DNA of 64,000 nucleotides, taken from positions 496,001 through 560,000 of the forward strand of contig JACKPW010000001.1 in assembly GCA_024233215.1 (NCBI GenBank). Reading direction: 5' to 3'. Source of the DNA: Verrucomicrobiales bacterium. GTDB taxonomy: Bacteria > Verrucomicrobiota > Verrucomicrobiia > Limisphaerales > J093. The notes below the pieces were generated by a model, which made no database searches, was not told the origin of the DNA, and saw nothing but the letters and a program-made list of their open reading frames with translations. Position 1 is the first letter of the stretch. Each line of letters starts with the position of its first letter. Positions 42,244 to 50,864 of the stretch are shown piece by piece. A program made the translations under genes and the position numbers.

Positions 42244-44964
42244 TTACTGCATCCGGCGTCCCCGGTAGAATCGCTGGCCGCCCGCCGGCAACGGTTCCGT
42301 GATCACCCGTGCTTCGCCATCGCCCGCAAACGTTGAGACTCGAGTCCAGGCTTGATCTTCCAGCGCCTCCGCGGATTCCAGCAGGTAGTAGAAACCGCGG
42401 GAGGTCGGAATCTCGAACTCCAGCTCCGCACCCTCCGTGACGCGCGGGACCGGCAGCTCCCACCAGAGCGTCTGCCCAGTGTTCAGGATCACGAGATTGT
42501 GGCTGGATCCTGCCGAGATACCAACCACATTGACTGCATTCTCGGGCACTTCCGTCTGCCCGTAATCACCCCTTCCCCAAGCCACCACCGTGCCGTCCGC
42601 CCGCAATGCCAAGCTGTGCCCAGAGCCGGCTTCGATCGCCACGACATCGGTCAACCCTTCCGGAACATCCGATTCGCCGTACTCGTTGCTGCCCCAGGCC
42701 ACCACGGTGCCGTCTGCCCGCAACGCAAGGCTATGGTTGAACCCGGACCGGATGCTGACCACCTCCTCCAAACCTTGCGGCACGTCTGCCTGTCCGCTGA
42801 TGTTCCTCCCCCAAGCCACCACGGTACCATCCGCCCGCAACGCCAGGTTGTGCAGATTGCCCGCAGAAACCGCGATCACAGGTCCCAGTCCCTCCGGAAT
42901 CTCCGCTTGACCAACGGAGTCGCTCCCCCACGCGACCAATGTCCCGTCAGACCGAAGTGCCAAGTCATGATACCCTCCCGCCGCGATGGCCACCACTTCC
43001 CCCAAGGCCTCAGGCATTTGGACTTCCTGGCCAACGTCGAGGTGTCCCCACGCCACGACCTTGCCGTCGGCTCTCAAGGCCAGGCCATGGTAACCTCCAG
43101 CGGCGACGGCAACGACATCAGACAACCCGTCTGGCACATCAGCTTGGCCGACTTCGTTCCATCCTCCCCAAGCCAGAACCGTTCCGTCGGCCCGCAACGC
43201 CACACTGTGAGCTCCGCCTGCAGCAACCTGCACCACGCCAGTCACTCCGGGCGAGAGATCCGTCTGTCCATACCAGTTATAGCCCCAAGCCGCCACGTTG
43301 GACGCCCACAGGGTGGCCACACGACTGCGGGTGCTTCCCAAGGCGTTCCGCGCCTCCAGCATGTACTCCCCTCCGTCCCTCAACTGAACATCATCGATCA
43401 CGAGGATGGCATTGGTCTCTCCCGGAAGTGGCATTCCTTGGAACAACCACTGGTAGCTGAACGGCTCATGGCCACCCACTTCGACACTGAACTCGGCTCG
43501 TCCGCCAAGTGTCGCCACTTGGTCCTCTGGTTGTTGCAGCACAGCCACGGGCATCACGACCAGCTCGCTGGGGGGCGAAGTCGCCTCGCCCCAGGCATTG
43601 CTGGCCTTGAACGAATAGGACCCCGCCTGGTTCATCAACACCCCCGTCAGATGAAGCCAACGATTCGTCTCCCCGGGAAGATCCCCGCCCTCGTACTGCC
43701 ACTGGTAGCTCATGGGCAAACCACCAACAGCCGAGCCGTGCAGGAAAACCTCACCCGTTTCAACAAGCACCCTCCATTCCCGCAACTGCTGCCACACCCT
43801 CGGGAAGCCGATGCCACCCAGAGCCAGACTGTGAGCCAGCCCCCCATCAACTGCGACTACGGATTCCAACCACTCAGGCACATCAGCCTGCCCATGGTTG
43901 TTCACCCCCCAAGTCACCACTGTCCCGTCATTCCTCAGGCCAAGAGCGTGAAAAACCCCACTCGCGATTCCTACAACGTTCGTGAATCCCTCCAGAGTTC
44001 CAAGTCCTCCGAGGGTTCCAGGGGGGGGCAATCTCCCCACCGAACCGTCCGCCATTAGCACCAGACTGTGCTGGTCACCCTCCGCGATCTGAACCACACC
44101 GGTCAGACCATCCGGCACTGTGGACGCCCAGCTCCCCCAGGCAACCACGGTGCCATCCGCCTTCAAGGCCAGGCTGTGCATCGCTCCGGTGGCGATCTCG
44201 ACTACGTCCTCCAACCCTTCTGGCACGTCGAGTTGGCCATACTCGGTGTCTCCCCAGACCACCACGGAGCCATCGGCCTTGAGCGCCATGCTATGTCGCC
44301 TGCCCGCACGAATCTTCACCACGTCACTCAAACCATGAGGTATGTCGCTTTCACCGAATCTGTTCGCCCCCCAAGCCACGACGGTGCCATTGTCCCGCAA
44401 CGCCAGGCTGTGATATTCGCCCGCGGCGATGTCCACGACCTCCGCCAACCCCGGAGGCACTTCAATCTGGCCGCTGGAGTTCCAGCCCCCAGCCACCACG
44501 GTCCCGTCCCCACGCAACGCCAGATTGTGATTCGCAAACGTCGAGACGCCGATGACATCATGCAGCCCGCTGGGTACATCCGTTTGCCCGAAACTGTTCA
44601 AGCCCCACGCAACCACCGAGGACACCGTGATCCGGCTTCCCCGCGTGGTGGTTGTCCCGTAGGCATTCGAGAGAGCCACCGTGTAGAGGCCGGCGTCCTC
44701 CGCTCCAGCGTCCTCAATCACAAGCGTGGAGCTTTGCTCGTCAGGGAGCGCGACACCATCCCGGAACCACTGATACTCAAATGGCTCCGGAGCGGTGGCT
44801 TCAACCTCGAGTACGGCCCGACCGCCCGGAAAGATGTTCCGGTCCGGCGGTTCCTTGACGATTTCCACCAGATCGGCACGGAGACAGAGGCTGAGCAACA
44901 CGCAGGCCAGCAGCAGCCTGCCGGCCCCTCGCGTCACCGTGACAAAAGCGTTCCGATTCGGCAT
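42244..44964 (-). CDS. Secreted RCC1-type double beta-propeller with Ig-like domains
   Basis: A 906-residue exported protein (signal peptide about 6-30). An Ig-like domain (about 35-115) is followed by seven RCC1 repeats, two further Ig-like domains (about 405-575, each with Y-Q-W), then seven more RCC1 repeats. The repeat consensus is V-V-A-W-G-x-N-x-x-G-Q-x-D-V-P, then A-A-G-x-x-H-S-L-A-L-R-A-D-G-T. Seven blades per block would give two closed propellers. The C-terminal tail has W-T-R-V and R-F-Y-R-G-R. RCC1 folds bind proteins or nucleotides; in secreted bacterial proteins they are usually adhesion-like. ATG 44964 is used; an upstream GTG at 44985 is possible. Confidence 0.85.
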   Translation of the reverse strand: MPNRNAFVTVTRGAGRLLLACVLLSLCLRADLVEIVKEPPDRNIFPGGRAVLEVEATAPEPFEYQWFRDGVALPDEQSSTLVIEDAGAEDAGLYTVALSNAYGTTTTRGSRITVSSVVAWGLNSFGQTDVPSGLHDVIGVSTFANHNLALRGDGTVVAGGWNSSGQIEVPPGLAEVVDIAAGEYHSLALRDNGTVVAWGANRFGESDIPHGLSDVVKIRAGRRHSMALKADGSVVVWGDTEYGQLDVPEGLEDVVEIATGAMHSLALKADGTVVAWGSWASTVPDGLTGVVQIAEGDQHSLVLMADGSVGRLPPPGTLGGLGTLEGFTNVVGIASGVFHALGLRNDGTVVTWGVNNHGQADVPEWLESVVAVDGGLAHSLALGGIGFPRVWQQLREWRVLVETGEVFLHGSAVGGLPMSYQWQYEGGDLPGETNRWLHLTGVLMNQAGSYSFKASNAWGEATSPPSELVVMPVAVLQQPEDQVATLGGRAEFSVEVGGHEPFSYQWLFQGMPLPGETNAILVIDDVQLRDGGEYMLEARNALGSTRSRVATLWASNVAAWGYNWYGQTDLSPGVTGVVQVAAGGAHSVALRADGTVLAWGGWNEVGQADVPDGLSDVVAVAAGGYHGLALRADGKVVAWGHLDVGQEVQMPEALGEVVAIAAGGYHDLALRSDGTLVAWGSDSVGQAEIPEGLGPVIAVSAGNLHNLALRADGTVVAWGRNISGQADVPQGLEEVVSIRSGFNHSLALRADGTVVAWGSNEYGESDVPEGLTDVVAIEAGSGHSLALRADGTVVAWGRGDYGQTEVPENAVNVVGISAGSSHNLVILNTGQTLWWELPVPRVTEGAELEFEIPTSRGFYYLLESAEALEDQAWTRVSTFAGDGEARVITEPLPAGGQRFYRGRRMQ

Positions 44965-45227
44965 ACGGTCTCCTGCCGGCGGCACTTCCCACCTTCATCT
45001 CACGTGGCAACCCTGGCAGGCCGCACGAACTGAACAGTTGGAAGGCCGACGACAGGGCAATCCTTTGTCGGCCCACGTAGGGTGTCAAGAACGCCGCTGC
45101 TGTTCGGAGAAGGGGAGGGGTCGCTGGTCGATGCGGTGGACACCGGCAGCGACAGAGGAAGCCCCGGCGCCTTCACATGGCGACTCTCGTGTTTCATTTG
45201 CCGTGGGAACGCGGCATGCTCAACTCC

Positions 45228-46655
45228 ATGAGACGCCATTCCTCGAAAGCCCTCGCGGCCGCGGTCGGCCTGCTTGGGTTGGATGCCACCGCGGTTGCGG
45301 CCGCCGCCACCGTCGATGACGCCGACGCCATCCGGCCCTGGCCGGCGAATCCCTTCTACTGGCAGTATCGCGGACAACCGGTCTTCCTCGCCGGCGGCAC
45401 GGACGACGACAACCTGTTCCAGTGGCCGAACGAGAAGCTGATTCCGCAACTCGACCTCCTCGCGGCCTGCGGCGGGAACTACGTCCGCAACACCATGAGC
45501 GATCGCCAGGACAAGGGCTTCGAGTTGTATCCCTTCGCCCGGCGGACGGACGGCAGGTATGACCTCGATCAATGGAACGACGCCTATTGGGACCGGTTCG
45601 AAACCTTCCTCACCGAGACCGAGAAACGCGGCATCATCGTGCAAATCGAGGTTTGGGATCGCTTTGACTATTCCACCGGCAACTGGCCCCCCCACCCCTA
45701 CAACCCGAAGAACAACGTCAACTACACCGCCGAAGAATCCGGCCTGGCCGCCGAATACCCGGATCATCCGGGCCGCAACCGCCAGCCGTTCTTCTTCACC
45801 GTGCCGACGCTTCGGAACAACGAGACCGTGTTCAATTACCAACGCCGGTTCGTGGACAAGATGCTCGGCCACGCGCTCGCCCACGGGAACGTGCTCTACT
45901 GCATGGACAACGAAACCAACGGCGATCCGAAATGGGGCGCCTGGTGGGCGGGCTACCTCAAGCAGCAGGCGGCCAAGGCGGGACGAACGATCTTCGTCAC
46001 CGAGATGTGGGACAACTGGGACCTCAAGTCGGACGAACATCGCCGGACGTTCGATCATCCGGAGTTGTATGACTTCGTGGACGTCTCCCAGAACAACCAC
46101 CAGAAGGGGCAGGTGCACTGGGACAACTTCCAGTGGGTGCGCCGGTATCTGGCAAAGCGGCCCCGCCCCATCAACACCGTCAAGACCTATGGCGCCGATG
46201 GCAACAAGTTCGGCCACACCGATCAGGACGGCCTCGAACGCGTCTGGCGCCACGTCCTCGGCGGCGCGGCGGCGGTGCGTTTTCATCGACCCGACTCCGG
46301 CCTCGGCCTCTCGCCGAAAGCGCAGGCGGCGCTGCGATCCATCCGCCTGCTCGAAGAACTCGTGAAGGTCTGGGAACTCCAACCTCGCGAGGCCGGACTG
46401 ACCGAACGGGAGGCCAATGAGGCCTACCTCGCCGAGGCGCCAGGCCGGGCAGTCGTCGTCTGCTTCACCAACGGGGGCAAGGTCAAACTCGACCTGAAAG
46501 ACCGCCCCGGGCCATGGCGGCTGCACTGGCTCGACACCGGCAAGGCGTTCCTCTCCGGACCGGTAGCGGTCCCACCCGCACCCGAACTGGAACTTGCCGC
46601 TCCCGGGCAGGGAATTCGGCTCGCCATCCTCACCCGTGCTCAGAACCAACCATGA
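45228..46655 (+). CDS. Secreted TIM-barrel glycoside-hydrolase-like protein
   Basis: A 475-residue protein with an Ala-rich signal peptide (about 5-26). The barrel region has W-Q-Y-R-G-Q-P-V-F-L, G-G-N-Y-V-R-N-T, I-E-V-W-D-R, Y-C-M-D-N-E-T-N-G-D (a likely acid/base Glu) and V-T-E-M-W-D-N-W (a likely nucleophile Glu). A C-terminal beta-sandwich follows (about 395-475). This resembles glycosidase clan A-type putative cellulases. ATG 45216 is an alternative start. It overlaps the next gene by ATGA. The 263-base gap before it holds a 7-base inverted repeat (GGCCGAC/GTCGGCC, 45044-45073). Confidence 0.72.
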   Translation: MRRHSSKALAAAVGLLGLDATAVAAAATVDDADAIRPWPANPFYWQYRGQPVFLAGGTDDDNLFQWPNEKLIPQLDLLAACGGNYVRNTMSDRQDKGFELYPFARRTDGRYDLDQWNDAYWDRFETFLTETEKRGIIVQIEVWDRFDYSTGNWPPHPYNPKNNVNYTAEESGLAAEYPDHPGRNRQPFFFTVPTLRNNETVFNYQRRFVDKMLGHALAHGNVLYCMDNETNGDPKWGAWWAGYLKQQAAKAGRTIFVTEMWDNWDLKSDEHRRTFDHPELYDFVDVSQNNHQKGQVHWDNFQWVRRYLAKRPRPINTVKTYGADGNKFGHTDQDGLERVWRHVLGGAAAVRFHRPDSGLGLSPKAQAALRSIRLLEELVKVWELQPREAGLTEREANEAYLAEAPGRAVVVCFTNGGKVKLDLKDRPGPWRLHWLDTGKAFLSGPVAVPPAPELELAAPGQGIRLAILTRAQNQP

Positions 46656-47461
46656 ACCCGATCATGCTCGCCCGCACCACCGCGCTCTTCGCGGCTCTTG
46701 CTCTCCCGGCTTTCGCCTGGGGACAGGAACAAGCGATTCAACCCCTGGCCACCGCCCACGCCCACAACGATTACGAGCACGCGCGGCCGTTGCTCGATGC
46801 CTTGGACCAGGGATTCTGCAGCGTCGAGGCCGACATCTACCTGGTCGACGGCAAACTGCTCGTCGCCCACGACCGCGGGAAGGTGAAACCGGAACGCACT
46901 CTGGAGGCGCTCTACCTCGATCCCCTTCAGGAAAGGGTCCACCGAAATGGCGGTCGCGTGTATCCCAACGGACCGGATTGCTTCCTGCTGATTGACTTCA
47001 AGTCCGATGCCGCGAGTACCTGGCCCGTCCTGAAGGAGACGCTGTCCCACTACGCCGACATGCTCACGGAGTTCAGCGACCAAGGCATCCGGACCAACGC
47101 CGTGACGGTGGTTCTCAGCGGCAACTCACCCCGGGCGCTGGTCGCGGCGGAACCCACCCGGCTCGCGGGAATCGACGGTCGCCTCCCCGATTTGTCGGCG
47201 AACCCGCCCGCCACCCTGGTTCCCTGGATCAGCGAATCCTGGTCCAGCCAGTTCCAGTGGCGCGGCAACGGTCCCTTGTCCGAATCGGACCGCGAGAAAC
47301 TGGAGCGCATCGTCAGGCAGGCGCATGCCCAGGGACGCAAGGTGCGTTTCTGGGCCACGCCGGATTTTCCGGGAGCCTGGGAAATCCTCCGCGACGCGAA
47401 GGTGGACCTGATCAACACCGACCGCCTGGCGGACCTCCGCCGGTTTCTGCTCGAAAGGTAG
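46652..47461 (+). CDS. Secreted PI-PLC/glycerophosphodiester phosphodiesterase-like protein
   Basis: A 269-residue protein with a signal peptide (about 1-24, cleavage near A-W-G-Q). The family's start motif H-A-H-N-D-Y-E-H, then V-E-A-D-I-Y-L-V and V-A-H-D match the paired His and the metal-binding Glu-Asp of the PI-PLC-like phosphodiesterase TIM barrel. F-W-A-T-P-D and I-N-T-D-R-L near the end are also typical. It likely cleaves a phosphodiester outside the cytoplasm. ATGA overlap with the glycosidase-like gene indicates a two-gene operon. Confidence 0.82.
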   Translation: MNPIMLARTTALFAALALPAFAWGQEQAIQPLATAHAHNDYEHARPLLDALDQGFCSVEADIYLVDGKLLVAHDRGKVKPERTLEALYLDPLQERVHRNGGRVYPNGPDCFLLIDFKSDAASTWPVLKETLSHYADMLTEFSDQGIRTNAVTVVLSGNSPRALVAAEPTRLAGIDGRLPDLSANPPATLVPWISESWSSQFQWRGNGPLSESDREKLERIVRQAHAQGRKVRFWATPDFPGAWEILRDAKVDLINTDRLADLRRFLLER

Positions 47462-47491
47462 GCAGGCGGGGCCTTCCCGTGGTTCGCGGAA

Positions 47492-48055
47492 TCAGGCCCG
47501 CTCCATGTACTTGCCGGTCCGCGTGTCGACGCGGATCTTCTCGCCGTTCTTGATGAAGAGGGGCACCTGGATGGTGATGCCGGTTTCCAGCGTGGCCGGC
47601 TTCTGGACATTGCTGGCCGTGTCGCCCCGGATGCCTTCCGGCGCGTCCGTGACCTCCAGCGTCACGCTGGGCGGGATCTCCAGCAGCACGGCGCGTTCCT
47701 CGACGAACGTCATCGTGACCTCGCCGTTCTCCACGAGGTAATTCTTGCCGTCGCCCACGATTTCCGGCGTGACCGTGGTCATCTCGTAGGTCTCCGGATC
47801 CACGAATACGAAGTCCTCCCCGTCCTTGTAGCTGAACTCCATCTTCTTGGTGAACAGCGGAACGGTCTCGACCTTGTCCCCCGTGCTAAATCGCAGGTGC
47901 GACACCTTGCCCGTGGCAATGCTGCGGGCGGTGGTGACCACCGAGGCCGCCATGTTCGGCGGCGTGTTGTGTTTGTTCTCGATCACGACCGACACATCGC
48001 CGTTGTTGACGATGGCCATGCCGCGCTTGAGCGCTGTAACTGGAAGATTCGCCAT
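47492..48055 (-). CDS. efp: Elongation factor P
   Basis: A 187-residue EF-P of normal length with three domains: KOW-like N-terminal (1-65), OB (66-128) and C-terminal OB (129-187). The end has T-L-E-T-G-I-T-I-Q-V-P, K-I-R-V-D-T-R-T-G and Y-M-E-R-A. EF-P rescues ribosomes stalled on polyproline. The tip of domain I reads T31-P-P-N34-M-A: the position that carries modified Lys34 (E. coli) or Arg32/34 in other bacteria is Asn here. The gene stands alone. No EpmA/EpmB, YmfI or EarP gene is in the window. Confidence 0.95.
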   Translation of the reverse strand: MANLPVTALKRGMAIVNNGDVSVVIENKHNTPPNMAASVVTTARSIATGKVSHLRFSTGDKVETVPLFTKKMEFSYKDGEDFVFVDPETYEMTTVTPEIVGDGKNYLVENGEVTMTFVEERAVLLEIPPSVTLEVTDAPEGIRGDTASNVQKPATLETGITIQVPLFIKNGEKIRVDTRTGKYMERA

Positions 48056-48084
48056 AATGACTCAAAAACCCGTTTGGGCGGCGA

Positions 48085-48112
48085 ACTCTAGGCAGGGCGG
48101 CCCCTTTTGCAA
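48085..48112 (-). promoter_or_regulatory. Possible sigma-70 promoter for efp
   Basis: On the reverse strand TTGCAA (48107-48112) is followed after 16 bases by TAGAGT (48085-48090), each matching four of six consensus positions. It lies about 30 bases ahead of the efp ATG. The match is weak, and the region is otherwise GC-rich. Confidence 0.3.
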
Positions 48113-48228
48113 GGATTTTGCGGCCGCCCGCGCGGGGCCCAAACCGCACGCGCAATCGTGGCGCCGAATCCCACTCCCGCCCCTTCCGAACGTGGGAACG
48201 ACCGCCCCCAGCACCACGGGTCCTACGG

Positions 48229-48903
48229 CTAGCCGGCCGCCATGCGCAAGGCCACTTCCGCCACGCGCCGGCCGACCCCGCGGACCGTGTCCAGGCTGTC
48301 CTTGTCGGTGGTGAGTTCCTCGCCCTTCGACTGGACCGTGCCCCCCCAGTGATTGCCCGGGTCCCCGTTGCCCACCAGGATCATCCCCTGGCTCAGCATG
48401 AACAGGATCTGCTGCTCCAGCACCAGTTCAACGCCGGTGTTGCGGCCCGCCCCGACGGCCAGGGCACCTCCCACCTTGTTCTTCAACGGAAACCCGCTCC
48501 CACGGAACGCCGCCATGCGCTCCATCAGCGCCTTGAGCGGCGAGGAAACGATTCCCATGTAGACCGGCGATCCCATCACAATCCCGAAGACATCCGACGC
48601 CACCAACCGTTCCTGCACCGCCGGGAAATCATCCGGTCGGTCGGTGCTCTTGGAACCGACCACGAGATACGGGTCCAGATTGAGACCTGCGAGATCGATC
48701 ACCTCCGTGGCAATGGCCGGACTCACGGTCCGGGCCGCCTCGAGCGCAAGCTCCACCGCTTTGTAGGTGGTCTTCCCCTTCCGCATGCTGCCGGCGATGC
48801 CGATGATCTTCACGGATCCGGCAGCGGGAGCAGCGGCCCGAGCCAGGCTGGCAAAGGCGGCGGTGGAAGCGGTCGCGGCACCGAGAAACAGGCGGCGGTT
48901 CAT
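48229..48903 (-). CDS. NADPH-dependent FMN reductase/flavodoxin-fold protein with Tat signal
   Basis: A 224-residue protein. It starts M-N-R-R-L-F-L-G with an Ala-rich hydrophobic region, a twin-arginine export signal, cleavage near A-R-A-A. The flavodoxin-like fold follows: I-I-G-I-A-G-S-M-R-K-G-K-T (FMN phosphate loop), G-S-P-V-Y-M-G and G-A-L-A-V-G-A-G-R-N-T-G. The family reduces quinones or flavins, or acts as an iron-sulfur flavoprotein partner. Tat export implies that the FMN-loaded protein is folded in the cytoplasm first. An upstream ATG at 48936 is in frame, but 48903 fits the Tat pattern better. Confidence 0.82.
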   Translation of the reverse strand: MNRRLFLGAATASTAAFASLARAAAPAAGSVKIIGIAGSMRKGKTTYKAVELALEAARTVSPAIATEVIDLAGLNLDPYLVVGSKSTDRPDDFPAVQERLVASDVFGIVMGSPVYMGIVSSPLKALMERMAAFRGSGFPLKNKVGGALAVGAGRNTGVELVLEQQILFMLSQGMILVGNGDPGNHWGGTVQSKGEELTTDKDSLDTVRGVGRRVAEVALRMAAG

Positions 48904-49433
48904 CGATTTCGGGGATCGGGACGATTGCGTGTGCATGGGACCGAAGGCTGTCCGAGCACCGGGGTGGGCTCAAGACGAAAAGTGGGCCGAAAAGTGGCCG
49001 AAAAACCGGGCGGGCGTCCCGTCCCAACGGGTGTGCCGGACCCTTCATGCCGGGAGGAGGCGGGGAACCGGGAATCGTCACCCCGGAACACTGATTCGGA
49101 AGAACTCCCGCAGCCACGCCGTTGCCCGGTGGGATGAACACGTCCGGTCGGTGGGCGTGGAGAGCTGAGTACGGCCCATGCCTGCGTTCATCCGGCCTCA
49201 GCTACGCTCCTCGGGTGCGTGCACCCCGCCTCCGCATCGCGAAGCGATGCCAGCCATTGGCCGGGGGTGCCAGAGGTTCCACGCACCGCCGAGCCGCTGC
49301 GACCCTTCCAGGGTCGATGCGTACCGTCCGGCCAACCGGGGGTCTCCGCCCGGCTGCGACCCCCGGCTAATGGCTGGCAGCCCTCCGGGCTGCGCGCTGG
49401 CGCTTTCCGCTGAAGCAGCCAAAAGCCGCCCAC
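48904..49433. other. 530-base gene-free gap with foldback repeats
   Basis: No convincing coding sequence lies here. The left part (48904-49200) shows no structure that I can name beyond the likely promoter area for the leftward reductase. The right part holds the palindrome cluster described separately at 49205-49394. Confidence 0.5.
49205..49394. repeat. Foldback element with nested palindromes
   Basis: Arms of 21 bases (49248-49268 and 49359-49379) are inverted with one mismatch; the sequence begins TGCCAGCCATT. Nested inside and around are GCATCGC-GAA-GCGATGC, GACCCT-TCC-AGGGTC, CCGGGGGTC/GACCCCCGG and CAGCCC-TCC-GGGCTG. Three have three-base loops. The arrangement looks like a mobile intergenic repeat (REP/MITE-like) rather than a terminator, since no T-run follows. 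It does not share the sequence of the 153-bp repeat at 61.2 kb. Confidence 0.6.
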
Positions 49434-49616
49434 TTACTGTTGGACCGATTCGGGTACCGGAGTTGCCTTCACGCTCTTGTACCACTCGTCCCAGGCACGT
49501 CCATCCGGGGTTTCTCTCCATATTCGAAGCTCCTCCATGGTTTCGTGGAGAGAACGCTCCCGGTCAGACTCGCCCTCGCGCCGCTTAAGCCAATATCGGT
49601 AACAGGCGGCCTCCAC
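49434..49616 (-). CDS. Small hypothetical protein (about 60 residues)
   Basis: A GTG-started frame of 60 residues, rich in Glu, Arg and Trp (C-Y-R-Y-W-L-K-R-R-E-G near the start, W-D-E-W-Y-K-S-V near the end), with GCGGGG about 7 bases ahead. It lies 19 bases after the SASA esterase stop on the same strand. The composition is protein-like and not typical of a random GC-rich frame, but no family was recognised. It might be the remnant of a longer gene. The longer open frame to 50021 is a shadow of the esterase gene. Confidence 0.35.
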   Translation of the reverse strand: MEAACYRYWLKRREGESDRERSLHETMEELRIWRETPDGRAWDEWYKSVKATPVPESVQQ

Positions 49617-49635
49617 ATACGTCCCCGCAAAACGA

Positions 49636-50688
49636 CTACTGGTTAATGAGATCTCCAATGTCGCGCGGTTCGGCTTGCCCCGAGGCAGGCGCGTCAGAAG
49701 TGGCGGGCAACAGGTGCAGCATGGCCTCCCCCATTGCTTCGCCGATTCGGTAATAGGTCTCCGCATTCGAGTTCCAATGATAGGCCTGGCCGCTGGGCGA
49801 GACTTCCTTCGGACGAAAAAAGTCCTTGGTTCCCACGAACGCCACATTCCCCTGGAACTCCGGATAATCGACCACGGCAGCCTGCGCCCGCATGAGCGAC
49901 AGCGCCCGCGGATGTTTCTCCTCGTGGCCGGACATGCCGGTCTCGGCGATGACAAATGGCAGCTTCGGTGATCCCAGATCACGCCGCACATCGCGAATGA
50001 ACGTGGCCAAGTTCGTTTCATAGGCGTCGTTGAAACCCTGGTTCACGCGGTCGTTCCATCCCTGATGCCAGCCAAATCCCACAAGCTCCGGACGGCACCC
50101 CTCGAGTTCGCGAAACCCCGCGCCGGGATCGGCCAGAATCCGCTTCGTGTCGTCAATGAGGGTTCGATAATACGGACCGGTCTCCCCGCCGGCACTTGGC
50201 GGACGGAAGTCCACCGCCAGACTCTTGCCGCCCCAAGCCAGCTTGATCAGCAGCACGGGCTCGGTGAAGTGATCGCCCACCACCTCCCCGAATCCCAACT
50301 CCGGACCCATCCGATCCGATCGCGCGCCGAACCCCACCGTCAACGGCCCCTTCCGTCCCAGGTAATCGATCCACACATCGTCCCGCACCCGCCACGCGCC
50401 CGCAGCATCCAACAGATGACCGAACTTCGGCGCCGTGACAGGGTCCTTCGCCAGAAACTCCAGCGACCCCTTGCCGCCGTTGCGGTCTGGATCGGCGGCA
50501 ATCATCCCCTGCCCCTCCATGTTCGACTGGCCCGCCAGGATGAAGACCTTCAGTGGTCGGCCCGCGGCCGTCGAGGCAACGCCCGAAGGGCTGGGCTCAG
50601 CGGCGCGCGCCGGGGAGGCGGACATGGCGACCAAGCCGGTGAGGATCGCCAAGGTCCGATGCATCATCTTGCCCAAAGGCTGCTTCAT
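49636..50688 (-). CDS. Secreted SASA-family carbohydrate acetylesterase
   Basis: A 350-residue protein with a signal peptide (about 8-28, cleavage near A-R-A-A). The SGNH-type SASA (sialate O-acetylesterase-like, DUF303) motifs are present: I-L-A-G-Q-S-N-M-E-G (nucleophile Ser), W-G-G-K-S-L and G-W-H-Q-G-W-N-D. The C-terminal region has Y-H-W-N-S-N-A. The enzyme likely removes acetyl groups from polysaccharides outside the cell. The frame is open upstream to 50895, but ATG 50688 starts the signal peptide. A hairpin repeat (50741-50799) lies just ahead of it. Confidence 0.85.
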   Translation of the reverse strand: MKQPLGKMMHRTLAILTGLVAMSASPARAAEPSPSGVASTAAGRPLKVFILAGQSNMEGQGMIAADPDRNGGKGSLEFLAKDPVTAPKFGHLLDAAGAWRVRDDVWIDYLGRKGPLTVGFGARSDRMGPELGFGEVVGDHFTEPVLLIKLAWGGKSLAVDFRPPSAGGETGPYYRTLIDDTKRILADPGAGFRELEGCRPELVGFGWHQGWNDRVNQGFNDAYETNLATFIRDVRRDLGSPKLPFVIAETGMSGHEEKHPRALSLMRAQAAVVDYPEFQGNVAFVGTKDFFRPKEVSPSGQAYHWNSNAETYYRIGEAMGEAMLHLLPATSDAPASGQAEPRDIGDLINQ

Positions 50689-50740
50689 GGAAAGCCCGCT
50701 TTCGCGAATGCGCATGCAATGGGACCTGGAACCCTCCTCG

Positions 50741-50799
50741 GAGGGACGAGTTCCACGAGTCCCTGGAATCAAGTCAGGGCCTCGTGGAACTCGGCCCTC
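50741..50799. repeat. Long inverted repeat upstream of the SASA gene
   Basis: Two 25-base arms (50741-50765 and 50775-50799) pair with two mismatches around a nine-base loop; the core CGAGTTCCACGAG/CTCGTGGAACTCG is perfect. It lies about 50 bases ahead of the esterase ATG, in its likely leader or promoter region. No T-run follows on either strand. It is either a REP-like element or a regulatory hairpin. Confidence 0.6.
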
Positions 50800-50864
50800 C
50801 GTTGTCGGTTGTCGGTTCATGGAAAACAGCATAGCAGACCAGGTCCAGCGCTCAACCAACCACC

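Noticed and set aside
47462..47491. Terminator between the convergent GDPD-like and efp genes
   Set aside because: The 30-base gap has no stem with a T-run on either strand.
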